Part shown: piece after piece, positions 36,072-44,904 of the stretch
Numbering within the stretch: the first letter of the stretch is position 1
How the letters are laid out: every line of letters begins with the position of its first letter
Made by a program: the position numbers and the translations under genes
Assembly: GCA_964510575.1 (NCBI GenBank)
Contig: CAZECN010000004.1
Span: forward strand, 50,383-114,382
Source: CALKYB01 sp964510575
Lineage (GTDB): Bacteria; Bdellovibrionota_C; UBA2361; SZUA-149; CALKYB01
Direction of reading: 5' to 3'
DNA: 64,000 bases
The notes under the pieces: model-generated
What the model saw: only the letters and a program-made list of their open reading frames with translations
What the model was told of the DNA's origin: nothing
The model's database searches: none

Positions 36072-37119
36072 TGGCCTCAGCTATTCTTTTTTCGGCTAAC
36101 TCGATGGCTACCACAGCAGTCGGTTTCTCACTCTTCTCAGCCATTTTTAGAATTTCTGTAATTGTTGCGTGAACGTTTTCTGCACGTTCAGTCACTCGCT
36201 TCTGATTGAAACCACCCGGCTCAAATTCATCGGCACACATAATTACTCCACCCGAATTTATCGCAAAATCAGGGGCGTAAACGAAGTTTCTTTTGACCAA
36301 TTCAGATTCAATTCCATCAGCCAATTGGTTATTGGCTCCACCAGCTATAATCGGAGCCTTAATCTCATTGATGGTTTTTGAATTAATTATTCCACCAATT
36401 GCACAAGGAGCCAGAACATCACAGTCCGTTGAAAGTATTTTTTCAAGCTCTACAGCCGTGGCTCCATATTCCTTCACTGCTTCATCTACTGACTCTTGAA
36501 CAGTGTCAGCAACGAATACTTCAGCTCCCTGATCTCTAAGTAATTTTACCAGGTGCATTCCAACCGAGCCAACACCCTGCACTGCAACTTTTCTCTCAGA
36601 GAGATCCTCAGAGCCAAATCTATATGCTAAGCAGGCTTTGATTCCAGAAAAGACACCTAAAGCAGTAAATGGAGATGGGTCTCCTGCTCCACCTTTGTCT
36701 GGGCTTCTGCCAGCCACTGATTTGGTTCTGGTTGCAACGACCTCCATATCAGACACAGTGCTACCCATGTCTTCAGCAGTTAAGTATTTGCCGTCTAAAG
36801 AATCAACACAGTCACCAAACCACTTAAAAAGTTCTTCCCGGTGAGTCTTCAGGTCAGGCTCGGTGATAATTACACTTTTACCACCACCAAATGGAATACC
36901 TGCTAAAGCATTCTTCCAGGTCATTGCCTGAGAGAGCTTAAGAACGTCAGATACAGCTAGGTCCACTGTTGGGTAAGGCCTCATTCTGCAGCCGCCCAAA
37001 CCAGGGCCAATCTCGGTATTGTGCACAGCAATCACTGCTACAATTCCTAATTCGTTATTTTGAAATATGCTGACCTGCTCGTGATTTCGGGCGGGTATCT
37101 CATCGATGAAAGCAGACAT
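36052..37119 (-). CDS. Leucine dehydrogenase (Glu/Leu/Phe/Val dehydrogenase family)
   Basis: 355 aa, leucine-dehydrogenase length. The substrate-binding lysine motif (AMTWKNALAGIPFGGGKSVI, K near residue 73), the LTAEDMGS and VAGRSPDKGGAGDPSPFTALG segments, and the Rossmann GxGxxG (VAVQGVGSVGMHLVKLL) are present. It interconverts branched-chain amino acids and 2-oxo acids with NAD. It lies between a cytochrome gene (17 bp gap) and uvrB (20 bp overlap); the mix of functions suggests co-transcription by convenience. Valine versus leucine preference cannot be told from sequence. Confidence 0.88.
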   Translation of the reverse strand: MSAFIDEIPARNHEQVSIFQNNELGIVAVIAVHNTEIGPGLGGCRMRPYPTVDLAVSDVLKLSQAMTWKNALAGIPFGGGKSVIITEPDLKTHREELFKWFGDCVDSLDGKYLTAEDMGSTVSDMEVVATRTKSVAGRSPDKGGAGDPSPFTALGVFSGIKACLAYRFGSEDLSERKVAVQGVGSVGMHLVKLLRDQGAEVFVADTVQESVDEAVKEYGATAVELEKILSTDCDVLAPCAIGGIINSKTINEIKAPIIAGGANNQLADGIESELVKRNFVYAPDFAINSGGVIMCADEFEPGGFNQKRVTERAENVHATITEILKMAEKSEKPTAVVAIELAEKRIAEASGKASA

Positions 37120-37136
37120 AATGGGTCCGGCTATAC

Positions 37137-37712
37137 TTAGCTTTCTTCACCTAGTTCGGAAATATTGAACATACTACGAGTTCCATACTTAGCTCGAGTT
37201 TCTTCAAATACTTTCGCATCAACTGCACCTGCAGTGTTTGACCAAGCGCCACGTATGTAAGTGGCAATTGCTGCAAGTTCAGCATCTTTAAGTCTGCCCA
37301 GGGGTGCCATTACGCCATTATAATCTTGGCCGAGAACTTTGATTGGACCTTGAAGTCCGTAAATCATAATCGCTGCCATACGCTCTAGCTTATCGCCAGT
37401 AACGTAAGGACTTCCATCAAGTGGAGGGAAAGCTGCAGGAACGCCTTTACCATTTATTTGGTGGCAAGCTACACAATTAGCAGCATAGAGCGCTTCGCCA
37501 TCTAGAGGAGCTCCCTCACCTTGAAATGCTACTGAAGCAACATGAACATCACCAGGAAGTGTCGTAAGCTTAACACCGGACTCTTCCGAGTATTCGGCAG
37601 GCGATTGATAGTTCTGACCTGATTTGGCTGTTTCAGTTCGATGACGCTCACAAGCAGCGGCAAAAGCCAAAACGCTAGTTACAATCAAAATTCTCTTCAA
37701 GGACTTATTCAT
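37137..37712 (-). CDS. Lipoprotein-like cytochrome c, single haem
   Basis: 191 aa. The signal sequence ILIVTSVLAFAAAC ends at Cys21, compatible with a lipoprotein though the lipobox is atypical. The haem-binding site is CVACHQINGKG (C80, C83, H84), and an axial Met is likely in NGVMAPLG. The form resembles the soluble c-type domain of oxidase or electron-transfer cytochromes. It is in the minus-strand run before leucine dehydrogenase. Its redox partner is not in the window. Confidence 0.85.
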   Translation of the reverse strand: MNKSLKRILIVTSVLAFAAACERHRTETAKSGQNYQSPAEYSEESGVKLTTLPGDVHVASVAFQGEGAPLDGEALYAANCVACHQINGKGVPAAFPPLDGSPYVTGDKLERMAAIMIYGLQGPIKVLGQDYNGVMAPLGRLKDAELAAIATYIRGAWSNTAGAVDAKVFEETRAKYGTRSMFNISELGEES

Positions 37713-37822
37713 GATATATTCAGTAGGTTTTTAATATCTCAACTTGCCCGAGTGATATAACTTTTAGAGCGATATATCCATAGGGAAACTATCCACCGGG
37801 TAGAGAGACCGGCGAAGAGACT

Positions 37823-38560
37823 CTACATGTACATTCCACCATTCACGCCTAGAACTTGGCCAGTTATATAGCCAGCACTAGGCGAAGCTAAGAAAGCAAC
37901 TGAATCAGCTATGTCCTCACTGGTTCCAAGCCTTCCTAGAGGAATGTTCTCAAGAACGGCACCAGTTGCATCGTCGCCCATTCCAGCAGTCATATCAGTT
38001 TGTATATAACCAGGAGTCACGCAGTTAACTGTGACTCCCCTACTGGCTAGTTCTTTTGCTAAACTTTTAGTCAATCCAATCAATGCGGCTTTAGAAGCAG
38101 AGTAAGCTGCCTGACCAGCGTTTCCACTCTCACCAATCACCGAGCTAATATTAATGATTCTGCCACTGCGAGCTTTCATCATGGTCTTAGCTACTGCTCG
38201 GCAGCAATAAAACGTTCCACTCAAGTTCACTGCTAAGGTTTTATCCCATTCGTCATCTTTGGTTCGAACCAAAAGATTATCTAGAGCAATTCCAGCGTTG
38301 TTGACCAAAACGTCGAGTCTACCATGCTCTTTAATTATAGCTTTTAGAGCAGTATCAACTGCAGTGGAGTCGCTGACATCAAAAGCCACCGTCTCAGCAC
38401 TTCCACCAGCACTTTCAATTTCTTTCTTTACTGCCTCAGCTGCATCACTACTTCTAGAGTAGTTCACCACAACATGGGCCCCTCGCTTGGCGAGTTCCAG
38501 AGATACAGATTTACCAATTCCTCGACCACCGCCGGTCACAAGTGCAACAAAATCAGCCAT
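37823..38560 (-). CDS. fabG: 3-oxoacyl-[acyl-carrier-protein] reductase FabG
   Basis: 245 aa from the ATG at 38560, which has a GGAG site six bases before it. The upstream in-frame ATG at 38572 would put that site inside the gene and adds four residues not typical of FabG. NAD(P) motif TGGGRGIGKS, NNAG, the catalytic Ser (SSVIGESGNAG), YSASKAA (Tyr, Lys) and the C-terminal GITGQVLGVNGG-like end are all there. It reduces 3-oxoacyl-ACP in fatty acid synthesis. It follows plsX directly; fabD and fabH are not between them. Confidence 0.93.
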   Translation of the reverse strand: MADFVALVTGGGRGIGKSVSLELAKRGAHVVVNYSRSSDAAEAVKKEIESAGGSAETVAFDVSDSTAVDTALKAIIKEHGRLDVLVNNAGIALDNLLVRTKDDEWDKTLAVNLSGTFYCCRAVAKTMMKARSGRIINISSVIGESGNAGQAAYSASKAALIGLTKSLAKELASRGVTVNCVTPGYIQTDMTAGMGDDATGAVLENIPLGRLGTSEDIADSVAFLASPSAGYITGQVLGVNGGMYM

Positions 38561-38594
38561 GTCTTTCTCCATTTAGGTTCTAACTCCCAGCAAA

Positions 38595-39713
38595 CTAGCT
38601 ATCCAGCTTGGATTTTTTAATTAGGTTCAATGAGCCGCTTCGAAACTGGGAACCAATATCCTCAGCCACCTCAACGTCTTCATCTGTTTCTTCGAACTGC
38701 CCAATTGCATCAGCAATTTTTTGAGTCATTCCCAGCTCATCAAACTTAGCAGCAACTTTCAATGCATTCTTAACGCTTCTGACGCCCGAAGATCCGTGAA
38801 GAACTAAGGACAGTTTAGGCAAGCCAAGCAGCGGACAACCACCATAAGAGGTGTAATCAAACTTTTTCTTGAAAACAGCTTTCAGTATTCCCCGAGAAAG
38901 AAGCATTCCTAATTTTCGAAGCGGCCCCTTACTGCCTTCGATCTTAAGTTGCTCTCCAATAACTCGAGCAATACCTTCCATAGTTTTTAAAGCGACGTTT
39001 CCAACAAAACCATCACAGACAATAACGTCGGCTGCACCAGTCACGATGTCTCGCCCCTCGACGTAGCCAATGAAATTAACAAAATCCATGTCCTTAAGCA
39101 GCTGAGCAGCGGCTCTGGTTACATCAGTTCCTTTACTTAGCTCTTCACCGTTCGAGAGAAGGGCCACTTTAGGCTTAGTGCTTTTCAGAAGAGTCTCGTG
39201 ATAAATCGAGCCCATGATCGCGAATTGAACCAAGTGATGAGCATGGCAGTCCACGTTGGCACCCATATCCAAAATCACGTTTGGCTTTACGTCCCCTTCC
39301 CCAGCTTTTGGAATCAGCGAGGCAATAGCGGGTCTTTCAATGCCAGGAAGCGCGCCCCAAATAAACCTACCGGCAGCCATCATGGCACCTGAGTTTCCGG
39401 CGCTAATTACAGAACTAGCCTTACCATCTTTAACTAGGTTGTAAGCAACACAAAGTGATGAATCGGGTTTTTTTCTGATTGAACGAGTTGGCGACTCGTC
39501 CATTCCAATTTCCTCAGTAGCATTGAAGACTTCAATGCCAAGGTCCTTTGCCCCAAGCGCTTCAAGCTTGGCTCTGATTAAATCTTCTTTTCCAACTAGA
39601 GCTGACTTTGTTCCAAACTCTTTAAAAGCAACTACAGCTCCCTCGACCTGGGCGTCATAAGGCTTGTCGCCTCCGGCTGCATCTATCGCAATTGGATTTT
39701 TTTGTTTGCTCAA
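38595..39713 (-). CDS. plsX: Phosphate acyltransferase PlsX
   Basis: 372 aa. It makes acyl-phosphate from acyl-ACP, the first step of glycerolipid synthesis with PlsY. Family motifs: IAIDAAGGDKPYDAQVEGAV, SSVISAGNSGAMMAAGRFI, VILDMGANVDCHAHHLVQFA and VCDGFVGNVALKTMEG. It lies between rpmF and fabG in the yceD-rpmF-plsX-fabG order that is conserved in many bacteria. Confidence 0.95.
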   Translation of the reverse strand: MSKQKNPIAIDAAGGDKPYDAQVEGAVVAFKEFGTKSALVGKEDLIRAKLEALGAKDLGIEVFNATEEIGMDESPTRSIRKKPDSSLCVAYNLVKDGKASSVISAGNSGAMMAAGRFIWGALPGIERPAIASLIPKAGEGDVKPNVILDMGANVDCHAHHLVQFAIMGSIYHETLLKSTKPKVALLSNGEELSKGTDVTRAAAQLLKDMDFVNFIGYVEGRDIVTGAADVIVCDGFVGNVALKTMEGIARVIGEQLKIEGSKGPLRKLGMLLSRGILKAVFKKKFDYTSYGGCPLLGLPKLSLVLHGSSGVRSVKNALKVAAKFDELGMTQKIADAIGQFEETDEDVEVAEDIGSQFRSGSLNLIKKSKLDS

Positions 39714-39799
39714 ATTTCTCGCTTCTAGCCAGAGGGCTCAATAAGGAACGCACTGCTAGTCATGGTGACCTAGCAATCAAAACACATTTAGCCTTTAAA

Positions 39800-39982
39800 C
39801 TAACCGGCTTGAGCTTCTAGGTAGTTCCTTCCGCGGTAATGACCACAAGCGGGGCAAATAGTGTGAGGTCGGATTGTCTCACCACATGCCGAACAAATAG
39901 TGCTTTGAGCGCTCACCGCACGGTGATGCGATCTGCGCATATTTCTTCTGGATTTGGACGTTTTTCTTTTTGGTGCCTGCAT
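39800..39982 (-). CDS. rpmF: Ribosomal protein bL32
   Basis: 60 aa. MQAPKRKTSKSRRNMRRSHH is the usual start, and CSACGETIRPHTICPACGHY holds the four zinc-binding cysteines. It is downstream of yceD and upstream of plsX, the standard arrangement. Confidence 0.96.
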   Translation of the reverse strand: MQAPKRKTSKSRRNMRRSHHRAVSAQSTICSACGETIRPHTICPACGHYRGRNYLEAQAG

Positions 39983-40131
39983 TACTAGCTCCAGCTAAGT
40001 ATCCAGGAGCGCCCTATATCGCTTCCCGAACGGTTGAATATCGAGGAGGATTTATAGTGAATTTACAGCTATTTAACAAGTAGCTGCTCAGCAATTTTGA
40101 AGGCTAACAAGCTAAGCCTAAGTCCTTAATA

Positions 40132-40692
40132 TTACTGGATTTTTACTGATTTAAGCATTGCGAAAGGCCCTTCAGGCTTTTCATCTACCTCACAATCACA
40201 TTTAGCATTGTTGAGATTGATCCCACACTTACTGCAAAGCCCTTGGCAGCTTTCAGAGCAAAGAACACTAAAAGGAAGCTGTAGCATAACCATATCCACC
40301 AGAGGGTCGGACAAATCTATATCTGTCCCCTCGTAGTAACTAATTTCAAGGTCTTCATCCTCTTCGCCCAAAGCTGCCCCGTAACTTTTAGGCTTAAATT
40401 GAAGCTTTACAGGCGAAGAAACACTACTAATAGCCTCCTCAGCGCACCGAGAACATTGAGTAGAAAATTGTGTTTTAACTTGGCCCTCTAGGTAAACTGT
40501 CTCACCATCCTTATTAACCTTGATGCTACAGTTAGCGGGTTCTGTGAACAAATACTCAGCTGCGTCACTTAAACTCTGATCCGTAGCTTGTTCAGCCAAA
40601 GGCTTTTCTGAACGCTTGTTCAAAGCCTCCTTAGACAGTTCAAAGTCCAGCTCTAGGCCACACTCAATTATTTCGTTTAACGGTAGTTTCAT
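40132..40692 (-). CDS. yceD: YceD (DUF177) family protein
   Basis: 186 aa. The DUF177 family is linked to 23S rRNA accumulation and is nearly always upstream of rpmF, as here. QFSTQCSRCAEEA and then LCSESCQGLCSKCGINLNNA carry the characteristic cysteine pairs that probably bind zinc. It is the first gene of the lipid/ribosome operon; the 412-bp region upstream contains candidate RNA structures. Confidence 0.9.
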   Translation of the reverse strand: MKLPLNEIIECGLELDFELSKEALNKRSEKPLAEQATDQSLSDAAEYLFTEPANCSIKVNKDGETVYLEGQVKTQFSTQCSRCAEEAISSVSSPVKLQFKPKSYGAALGEEDEDLEISYYEGTDIDLSDPLVDMVMLQLPFSVLCSESCQGLCSKCGINLNNAKCDCEVDEKPEGPFAMLKSVKIQ

Positions 40693-40859
40693 TGCTAATT
40701 ATTCAAACGCCAACAGGCACAATTTAAAGGTACCAATTACAGTGTAAACCAAAGTTATAAGTTTATAAAGAAAGTAAGAAAGACTGACATTAAACTTAGT
40801 TAATAACAGGTAGCTTTTAGATCGACTAGAAACTGAAGATTCTCAATGACGATAACATC

Positions 40860-40955
40860 ACTCCAGATGGTTAATCACACACGATAGACAGATTATCTGC
40901 TCTGTTCTACTGTCTGGAGTATAGCTATGACGTTAGAGTCGTAGCATTTTTATTT
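40860..40955 (+). ncRNA. Candidate small RNA with intrinsic terminator, upstream of ssb
   Basis: ACTCCAGA (40860-40867) pairs with TCTGGAGT (40913-40920), enclosing a second weak hairpin. It is followed at once by an 8-bp hairpin GCTATGAC/GTCGTAGC (40924-40945, one G-U) and ATTTTTATTT, a good rho-independent terminator. This terminates a plus-strand transcript before ssb. It could be an independent sRNA or an attenuated ssb leader. The region (40693-41104) holds no protein gene. Confidence 0.45.
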
Positions 40956-40958
40956 GTA

Positions 40959-41079
40959 TTTCCGGGCAGGTGGCCTGAAAAGCTTTTAATGTAAGCGTTC
41001 AGTTGGTTGTTTTCGAGACTCTTAAAGGAACGAAGAGAAAAGCCAACTGAACGCTTGCGCACCAGCAGAGCCCCGGAAA
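40959..41079 (+). ncRNA. Candidate structured leader RNA of ssb
   Basis: TTTCCGGG (40959-40966) pairs with CCCGGAAA (41072-41079) as an outer stem. Inside it AAGCGTTCAGTTGG (40993-41006) pairs with CCAACTGAACGCTT (41043-41056), a perfect 14-bp stem, topped by a CTCTT/AAGAG hairpin. The end is 25 bp before the ssb start. It is rod-shaped like 6S-type RNAs but only ~121 nt. Not matched to a known family by eye. Confidence 0.45.
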
Positions 41080-41104
41080 CCTTAATTACGGAGAGTTAGT
41101 TAAA

Positions 41105-41569
41105 ATGAGCGTAAATAAAGTAATGCTCCTTGGAAGACTTGGAGCAGACCCTGAACTTAGATACACCCAAAGCCAAACACCTGTTTGCAGCATGAGTCTT
41201 GCTACAAATGACCGAAGAAAGAATGCAGCCGGGGAATGGGCCGACCATACCGAGTGGCATAAGATTGTAGTCTTTGGAAAACAAGCAGAGAACTGCTCTC
41301 AGTACCTTAAGAAAGGTCGACAGGCTTTTATTGAAGGACGTGTTCAAACACGTAAGTGGCAAGATAAAGAAGGAAAGGATCGCTACACTACTGAGATCCT
41401 AGCTAACAGCGTGCAGTTTATTGGCAGCAAAGGCGAAGGCGACGGTGCTTCTTACGGCGGTGGCTCAGACTTTGGTGGCAAAACTGCCCAAGTTGCGGCG
41501 GCAGCAGCCGTAGCCAGCCCTGGTGGAGTGGAAAGTGTTCCCTTTGATGACGATGACATTCCATTCTAG
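41105..41569 (+). CDS. ssb: Single-stranded DNA-binding protein
   Basis: 154 aa. The OB-fold starts MSVNKVMLLGRLGADPELRY, contains the WHKIVVFGKQAENCSQYLKKG and the ssDNA-binding strands, and the C-terminal tail ends in the conserved acidic DDDDIPF tip that recruits DNA repair partners. The central linker is Gly/Ala-rich. A strong terminator follows. It is a monocistronic gene preceded by candidate structured RNA. Confidence 0.96.
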   Translation: MSVNKVMLLGRLGADPELRYTQSQTPVCSMSLATNDRRKNAAGEWADHTEWHKIVVFGKQAENCSQYLKKGRQAFIEGRVQTRKWQDKEGKDRYTTEILANSVQFIGSKGEGDGASYGGGSDFGGKTAQVAAAAAVASPGGVESVPFDDDDIPF

Positions 41570-41594
41570 AGCCCAATCGTAGCTCGATTAAGCT

Positions 41595-41629
41595 AAAGAG
41601 CTGGTTGGTAAATCAACCAGCTCTTTTTA
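41595..41629 (+). terminator. Intrinsic terminator of ssb
   Basis: AAAGAGCTGGTTG (41595-41607) and CAACCAGCTCTTT (41614-41626) form a 13-bp stem with a 6-nt loop, followed by TT and an AC-rich end. It lies 25 bp downstream of the ssb stop. Confidence 0.85.
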
Positions 41630-41647
41630 CTTTCACTACCATACAAA

Positions 41648-43180
41648 ATGAAACCAATACTTCTTCTTATCCTTGATGGTCTTGGGCTAAACCCAAACCC
41701 AAAAGCTAATGCGGTTGAAGCAGCTAAAACTCCGAACTTAGATAAGCTAATGAGTGAGTATCCCACCTCGAGCTTAATCACTCATGGAGAGCGAGTCGGG
41801 CTTCCACCAGGACAAATGGGTAATTCGGAAGTTGGGCATCTCAACATTGGTGCTGGAAGAGTGGTAATGCAAGATCTCTCCAGAATCAACGACTCCATGC
41901 AAAAGGGACTGATCATGTCCTCTCAAGCTGGAAAAGATTTAATTGAAAACGGTAAAAACTCTTCTCTACACCTGGTCGGCCTAACTAGTTTTGGCGGAGT
42001 GCATAGTAACGCCTCTCACCTAATTGCAATTGCTAAAGCTGCAGCTGAGCAGGGAGTTAAAAACATATACCTTCATGCAATTAGTGATGGGCGAGACTGC
42101 CCCCCAAGCGCTGCTCTTGAGGATATTGCAAAAATTGAAAAAGACCTAAGCGCTCTCGCTGAGAAATTTGAGGCAGAGATCCGAATCGTCGACATCTGCG
42201 GCCGTTACTTTGCTATGGATAGAGACAAACGATGGGAACGAACTGAAAAATCCTGGAACCTCTTAACAGCCGGAAAAGGTCAGGAAGCTAAAGGCATAGA
42301 GGAAGCTCTAAGCAAACAATACGCAGAAGGAAAGACTGATGAGTTCATCGAACCAGCTGCTTTTCCAAACCATGTGCCAATCTCCAATCAAGATTCTGTT
42401 CTTCTGTTCAACTTCCGTGCAGACCGCATGCGCCAGATGTCGGAAGTTTTTCTAAGTGGCAAAGACTTCGAAGGCTTTAAAAACGCTAATCCCGTTCAAC
42501 CAAAGGTTCTAGCATCACTCACTGAATACGATGAAGACTTCGACATGCCAACCGTCTTCCCTCCAGAACAAATTGTTAACCATTTGGGGCATGCTCTAGA
42601 AACTGCTGGGCTTAGACAGCTAAGACTGGCTGAGACCGAGAAATACCCGCACGTCACTTACTTCCTTAGCGGTGGAGTCGAAACTGAACTTAAAGGTGAA
42701 GAAAGACAAATGGTAGCTTCTCCCCGAGACGTTGCCACTTACGATCTAAAACCTGAGATGAGTGTATTCGAAATTACCGATAAACTTACTTCAGCTCTTG
42801 AGTCAGGTGAAACTGATGTTGCCATAGTGAACTTTGCCAACTGCGACATGGTGGGACACACCGGAGTTTTTGAAGCAGCAGTCAAAGCTGTCGAGGCCGT
42901 TGACCAATGTTTAGGCAAAGTTCTTGCTAGTTTAGATAAAGTGGGCGGACAGGCCTTAATTACGGCTGACCACGGTAACTCCGAGCAAATGTTGGACTAT
43001 GAAACCGGCGAGCCCCACACCTTTCACACGACTTATCCGGTTCCAGTGGTTTGGTATGGGCCAGAGGTGAAGGGAAAGACTCTTAGAGAGGGAGGGGCTC
43101 TTTGTGATTTGGCCCCAACAGTTTGTAAGCTAGCCAATATTTCCATACCTAAAGAAATGAATGGCCAGCCTCTTATCTAG
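41648..43180 (+). CDS. gpmI: 2,3-bisphosphoglycerate-independent phosphoglycerate mutase
   Basis: 510 aa. It interconverts 3- and 2-phosphoglycerate in glycolysis. LLLILDGLGLNPNPKANAVE, the phosphoserine loop GQMGNSEVGHLNIGAGRVV, SDGRDCPP, RFFAMDRDKRWERTEKSW-like segment (positions ~42205-42260), and the Mn-binding TADHGNSEQM and HTFHTTYPVP motifs are intact. Monocistronic, ahead of comF. Confidence 0.96.
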   Translation: MKPILLLILDGLGLNPNPKANAVEAAKTPNLDKLMSEYPTSSLITHGERVGLPPGQMGNSEVGHLNIGAGRVVMQDLSRINDSMQKGLIMSSQAGKDLIENGKNSSLHLVGLTSFGGVHSNASHLIAIAKAAAEQGVKNIYLHAISDGRDCPPSAALEDIAKIEKDLSALAEKFEAEIRIVDICGRYFAMDRDKRWERTEKSWNLLTAGKGQEAKGIEEALSKQYAEGKTDEFIEPAAFPNHVPISNQDSVLLFNFRADRMRQMSEVFLSGKDFEGFKNANPVQPKVLASLTEYDEDFDMPTVFPPEQIVNHLGHALETAGLRQLRLAETEKYPHVTYFLSGGVETELKGEERQMVASPRDVATYDLKPEMSVFEITDKLTSALESGETDVAIVNFANCDMVGHTGVFEAAVKAVEAVDQCLGKVLASLDKVGGQALITADHGNSEQMLDYETGEPHTFHTTYPVPVVWYGPEVKGKTLREGGALCDLAPTVCKLANISIPKEMNGQPLI

Positions 43181-43207
43181 ACTTCCTTAAGTGGTTGATG
43201 TGGTATC

Positions 43208-44005
43208 GTGAAGTTTGAGAGATCTAGTCTGAAAGATTTTGTCTTTCCACCAAGTTGCCAAGTCTGCGACACCCAAATATTTTCTTCCTCCCCAGCACTT
43301 TGCTCTAACTGTCAGCCAGAAAACATTTGCGTCGAAACAAGCAGTACCTGCTGCTCGGCTTGTAACGAGCCTCAGCTAGAACAAGCTATTTGCCAAATTT
43401 GCAATCTCTATCCCCTGCCCTTTGGCACAGTTCTTTCAATGTGGGAATACAATTTTCAAGTGGAGCAACTAATTTCGGCAATTAAGTACAAAGGAAAGTT
43501 TTCTTTAATCTCCTGGGTTGCAAAATTATCAGCACAGTTTCTAGAATCTAGAGAAAAATTCACTAGCTCATGGGACATAATTCTGCCCGTGCCCTCTAAA
43601 ACAGCAAACTCACAAGATAGAGGATATAATCCTGTAGCTCTTTTTGTCAGGAAACTCGGCAAGCATCTTTCCATACCGACAGCTACTACTGCTCTTATTA
43701 TTTCAGATTCATCGCCAAATCGAGCTAGGCTCTCAATAGCTGAGAGATCCCAAAGCCCTTCACCAGTCATATCTCTGAATAAGAGGTTCAAGCGGCTTGA
43801 GGAACTATTAAAAAATAAGAAAGTTCTTCTGGTAGATGATGTTCTGACTACTGGAGCAACAGCTTCTGCCGCAGCTTCCGTCCTGCCTGTTTGTAGTCGT
43901 GTGGACTTGTTTACTATCGCAAGAAGCAGTAGATTTACGGCTAACAGACTCAGCATTGAGCATAGAAAACAGTTTCGCAACGATGTTTTTCAAGAGATAG
44001 CCTAG
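43208..44005 (+). CDS. comF: ComF family amidophosphoribosyltransferase-like protein
   Basis: 265 aa, GTG start. The N-terminal zinc ribbon has CQVC, CSNC, CSACNEPQ and CQIC pairs. The C-terminal phosphoribosyltransferase fold has KVLLVDDVLTTGATASAAAS (PRPP motif). ComF proteins are needed for DNA uptake in competent bacteria, but this gene is also common without competence. Its substrate is unknown. It is 19 bp upstream of the DsbA-like gene. Confidence 0.88.
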   Translation: MKFERSSLKDFVFPPSCQVCDTQIFSSSPALCSNCQPENICVETSSTCCSACNEPQLEQAICQICNLYPLPFGTVLSMWEYNFQVEQLISAIKYKGKFSLISWVAKLSAQFLESREKFTSSWDIILPVPSKTANSQDRGYNPVALFVRKLGKHLSIPTATTALIISDSSPNRARLSIAERSQSPSPVISLNKRFKRLEELLKNKKVLLVDDVLTTGATASAAASVLPVCSRVDLFTIARSSRFTANRLSIEHRKQFRNDVFQEIA

Positions 44006-44024
44006 GAAGGCAGGAGAGTAGACA

Positions 44025-44831
44025 GTGCAATATAAAAGCGTCCTACTAGCAACCTTAGTAGCATTCGGCTTAGGCTACTACACTAGAGCTAGTTCTTTTG
44101 ACTTTTCACTCCTAAAACCGAACTCAAATAAACAAGATGAGATTATCGGAATTGAAACTAAAGTTGATATAATTGCTGAAAGGCTTGTAAGCCTCGAAGA
44201 AGAATTGCGAGCAGAAGAGTCTAGCGCAAAAAAACAGGCCCCAAAGAAAATCAAAGACAGTGAAGCTTTAAAAAATACAGTTTGGGATGCTGGAGATTCT
44301 CATGTCGACGATCCCTTCTTTGGTCCAAGCGAATCGGAAGTAGTAGTGATGGCTTTCGTTGACTACCTTTCAGAGTCTAGCAGAAGTTTTTTTGTAGACA
44401 CCTTTAAAAATATTCGCTCTAATTATATCGACCCTAGAAAAATAAAATTTATAGTACGAGACTTCACAGTGGTTGATGAGATTCGTTCACTGGCAGCGGC
44501 GAAGGCCAGCCATTGTGCTGGAGAGCAAGGCCTATACAAAGAAATGAGCCAGCATCTAATGCTTCTGATGGATAAAAGCAGGGACGTCACAGGCTATGGA
44601 AGAGAAATGGCTGGACTCGACAACTCTAGTTTTGATTCTTGTCTAGCTAGTCGGCGCTATAATAGCGAGGCCAAGTTCGACCGAGAAGAAGGCGAAAAGC
44701 TTGGTGCTGTTGGCACACCTTCTTTTTTCATAGGAAGAAAGCAACAGGGAAATAGCTACCAAGGGTATCTACTTAGGGGAGCTCAACCCTACAAAGTATT
44801 TGCCAATTTACTAGAACGACTGGTTAACTAG
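44025..44831 (+). CDS. DsbA/thioredoxin_4-like exported protein lacking the catalytic CxxC
   Basis: 268 aa, GTG start, AGGAGAG ribosome site. A weak N-terminal anchor (VLLATLVAFGLGYYTRA) and a coiled-coil (res ~38-70) precede a thioredoxin-fold domain with AFVDYLSESSRSFF and the cis-proline loop GTPSFFIG. In family members the strand ends in DFQCPYC; here those positions read S116-E-S-S119, so both redox cysteines are replaced by serine. A redox role is therefore unlikely; a chaperone or assembly role is possible. The other cysteines (CAGEQGLY, DSCLAS) are not in catalytic positions. Confidence 0.8.
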   Translation: MQYKSVLLATLVAFGLGYYTRASSFDFSLLKPNSNKQDEIIGIETKVDIIAERLVSLEEELRAEESSAKKQAPKKIKDSEALKNTVWDAGDSHVDDPFFGPSESEVVVMAFVDYLSESSRSFFVDTFKNIRSNYIDPRKIKFIVRDFTVVDEIRSLAAAKASHCAGEQGLYKEMSQHLMLLMDKSRDVTGYGREMAGLDNSSFDSCLASRRYNSEAKFDREEGEKLGAVGTPSFFIGRKQQGNSYQGYLLRGAQPYKVFANLLERLVN

Positions 44832-44904
44832 GGCTTATCAATGATAGAGACACCTACGGTCTCTATCCAGTGTAATTTTAGTCTAGATATAAATATTTGA
44901 TAAA

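Noticed and set aside
40959..41079. 6S RNA
   Set aside because: Too short by about 60 nt and no central bubble could be drawn; kept as an unnamed structured leader.
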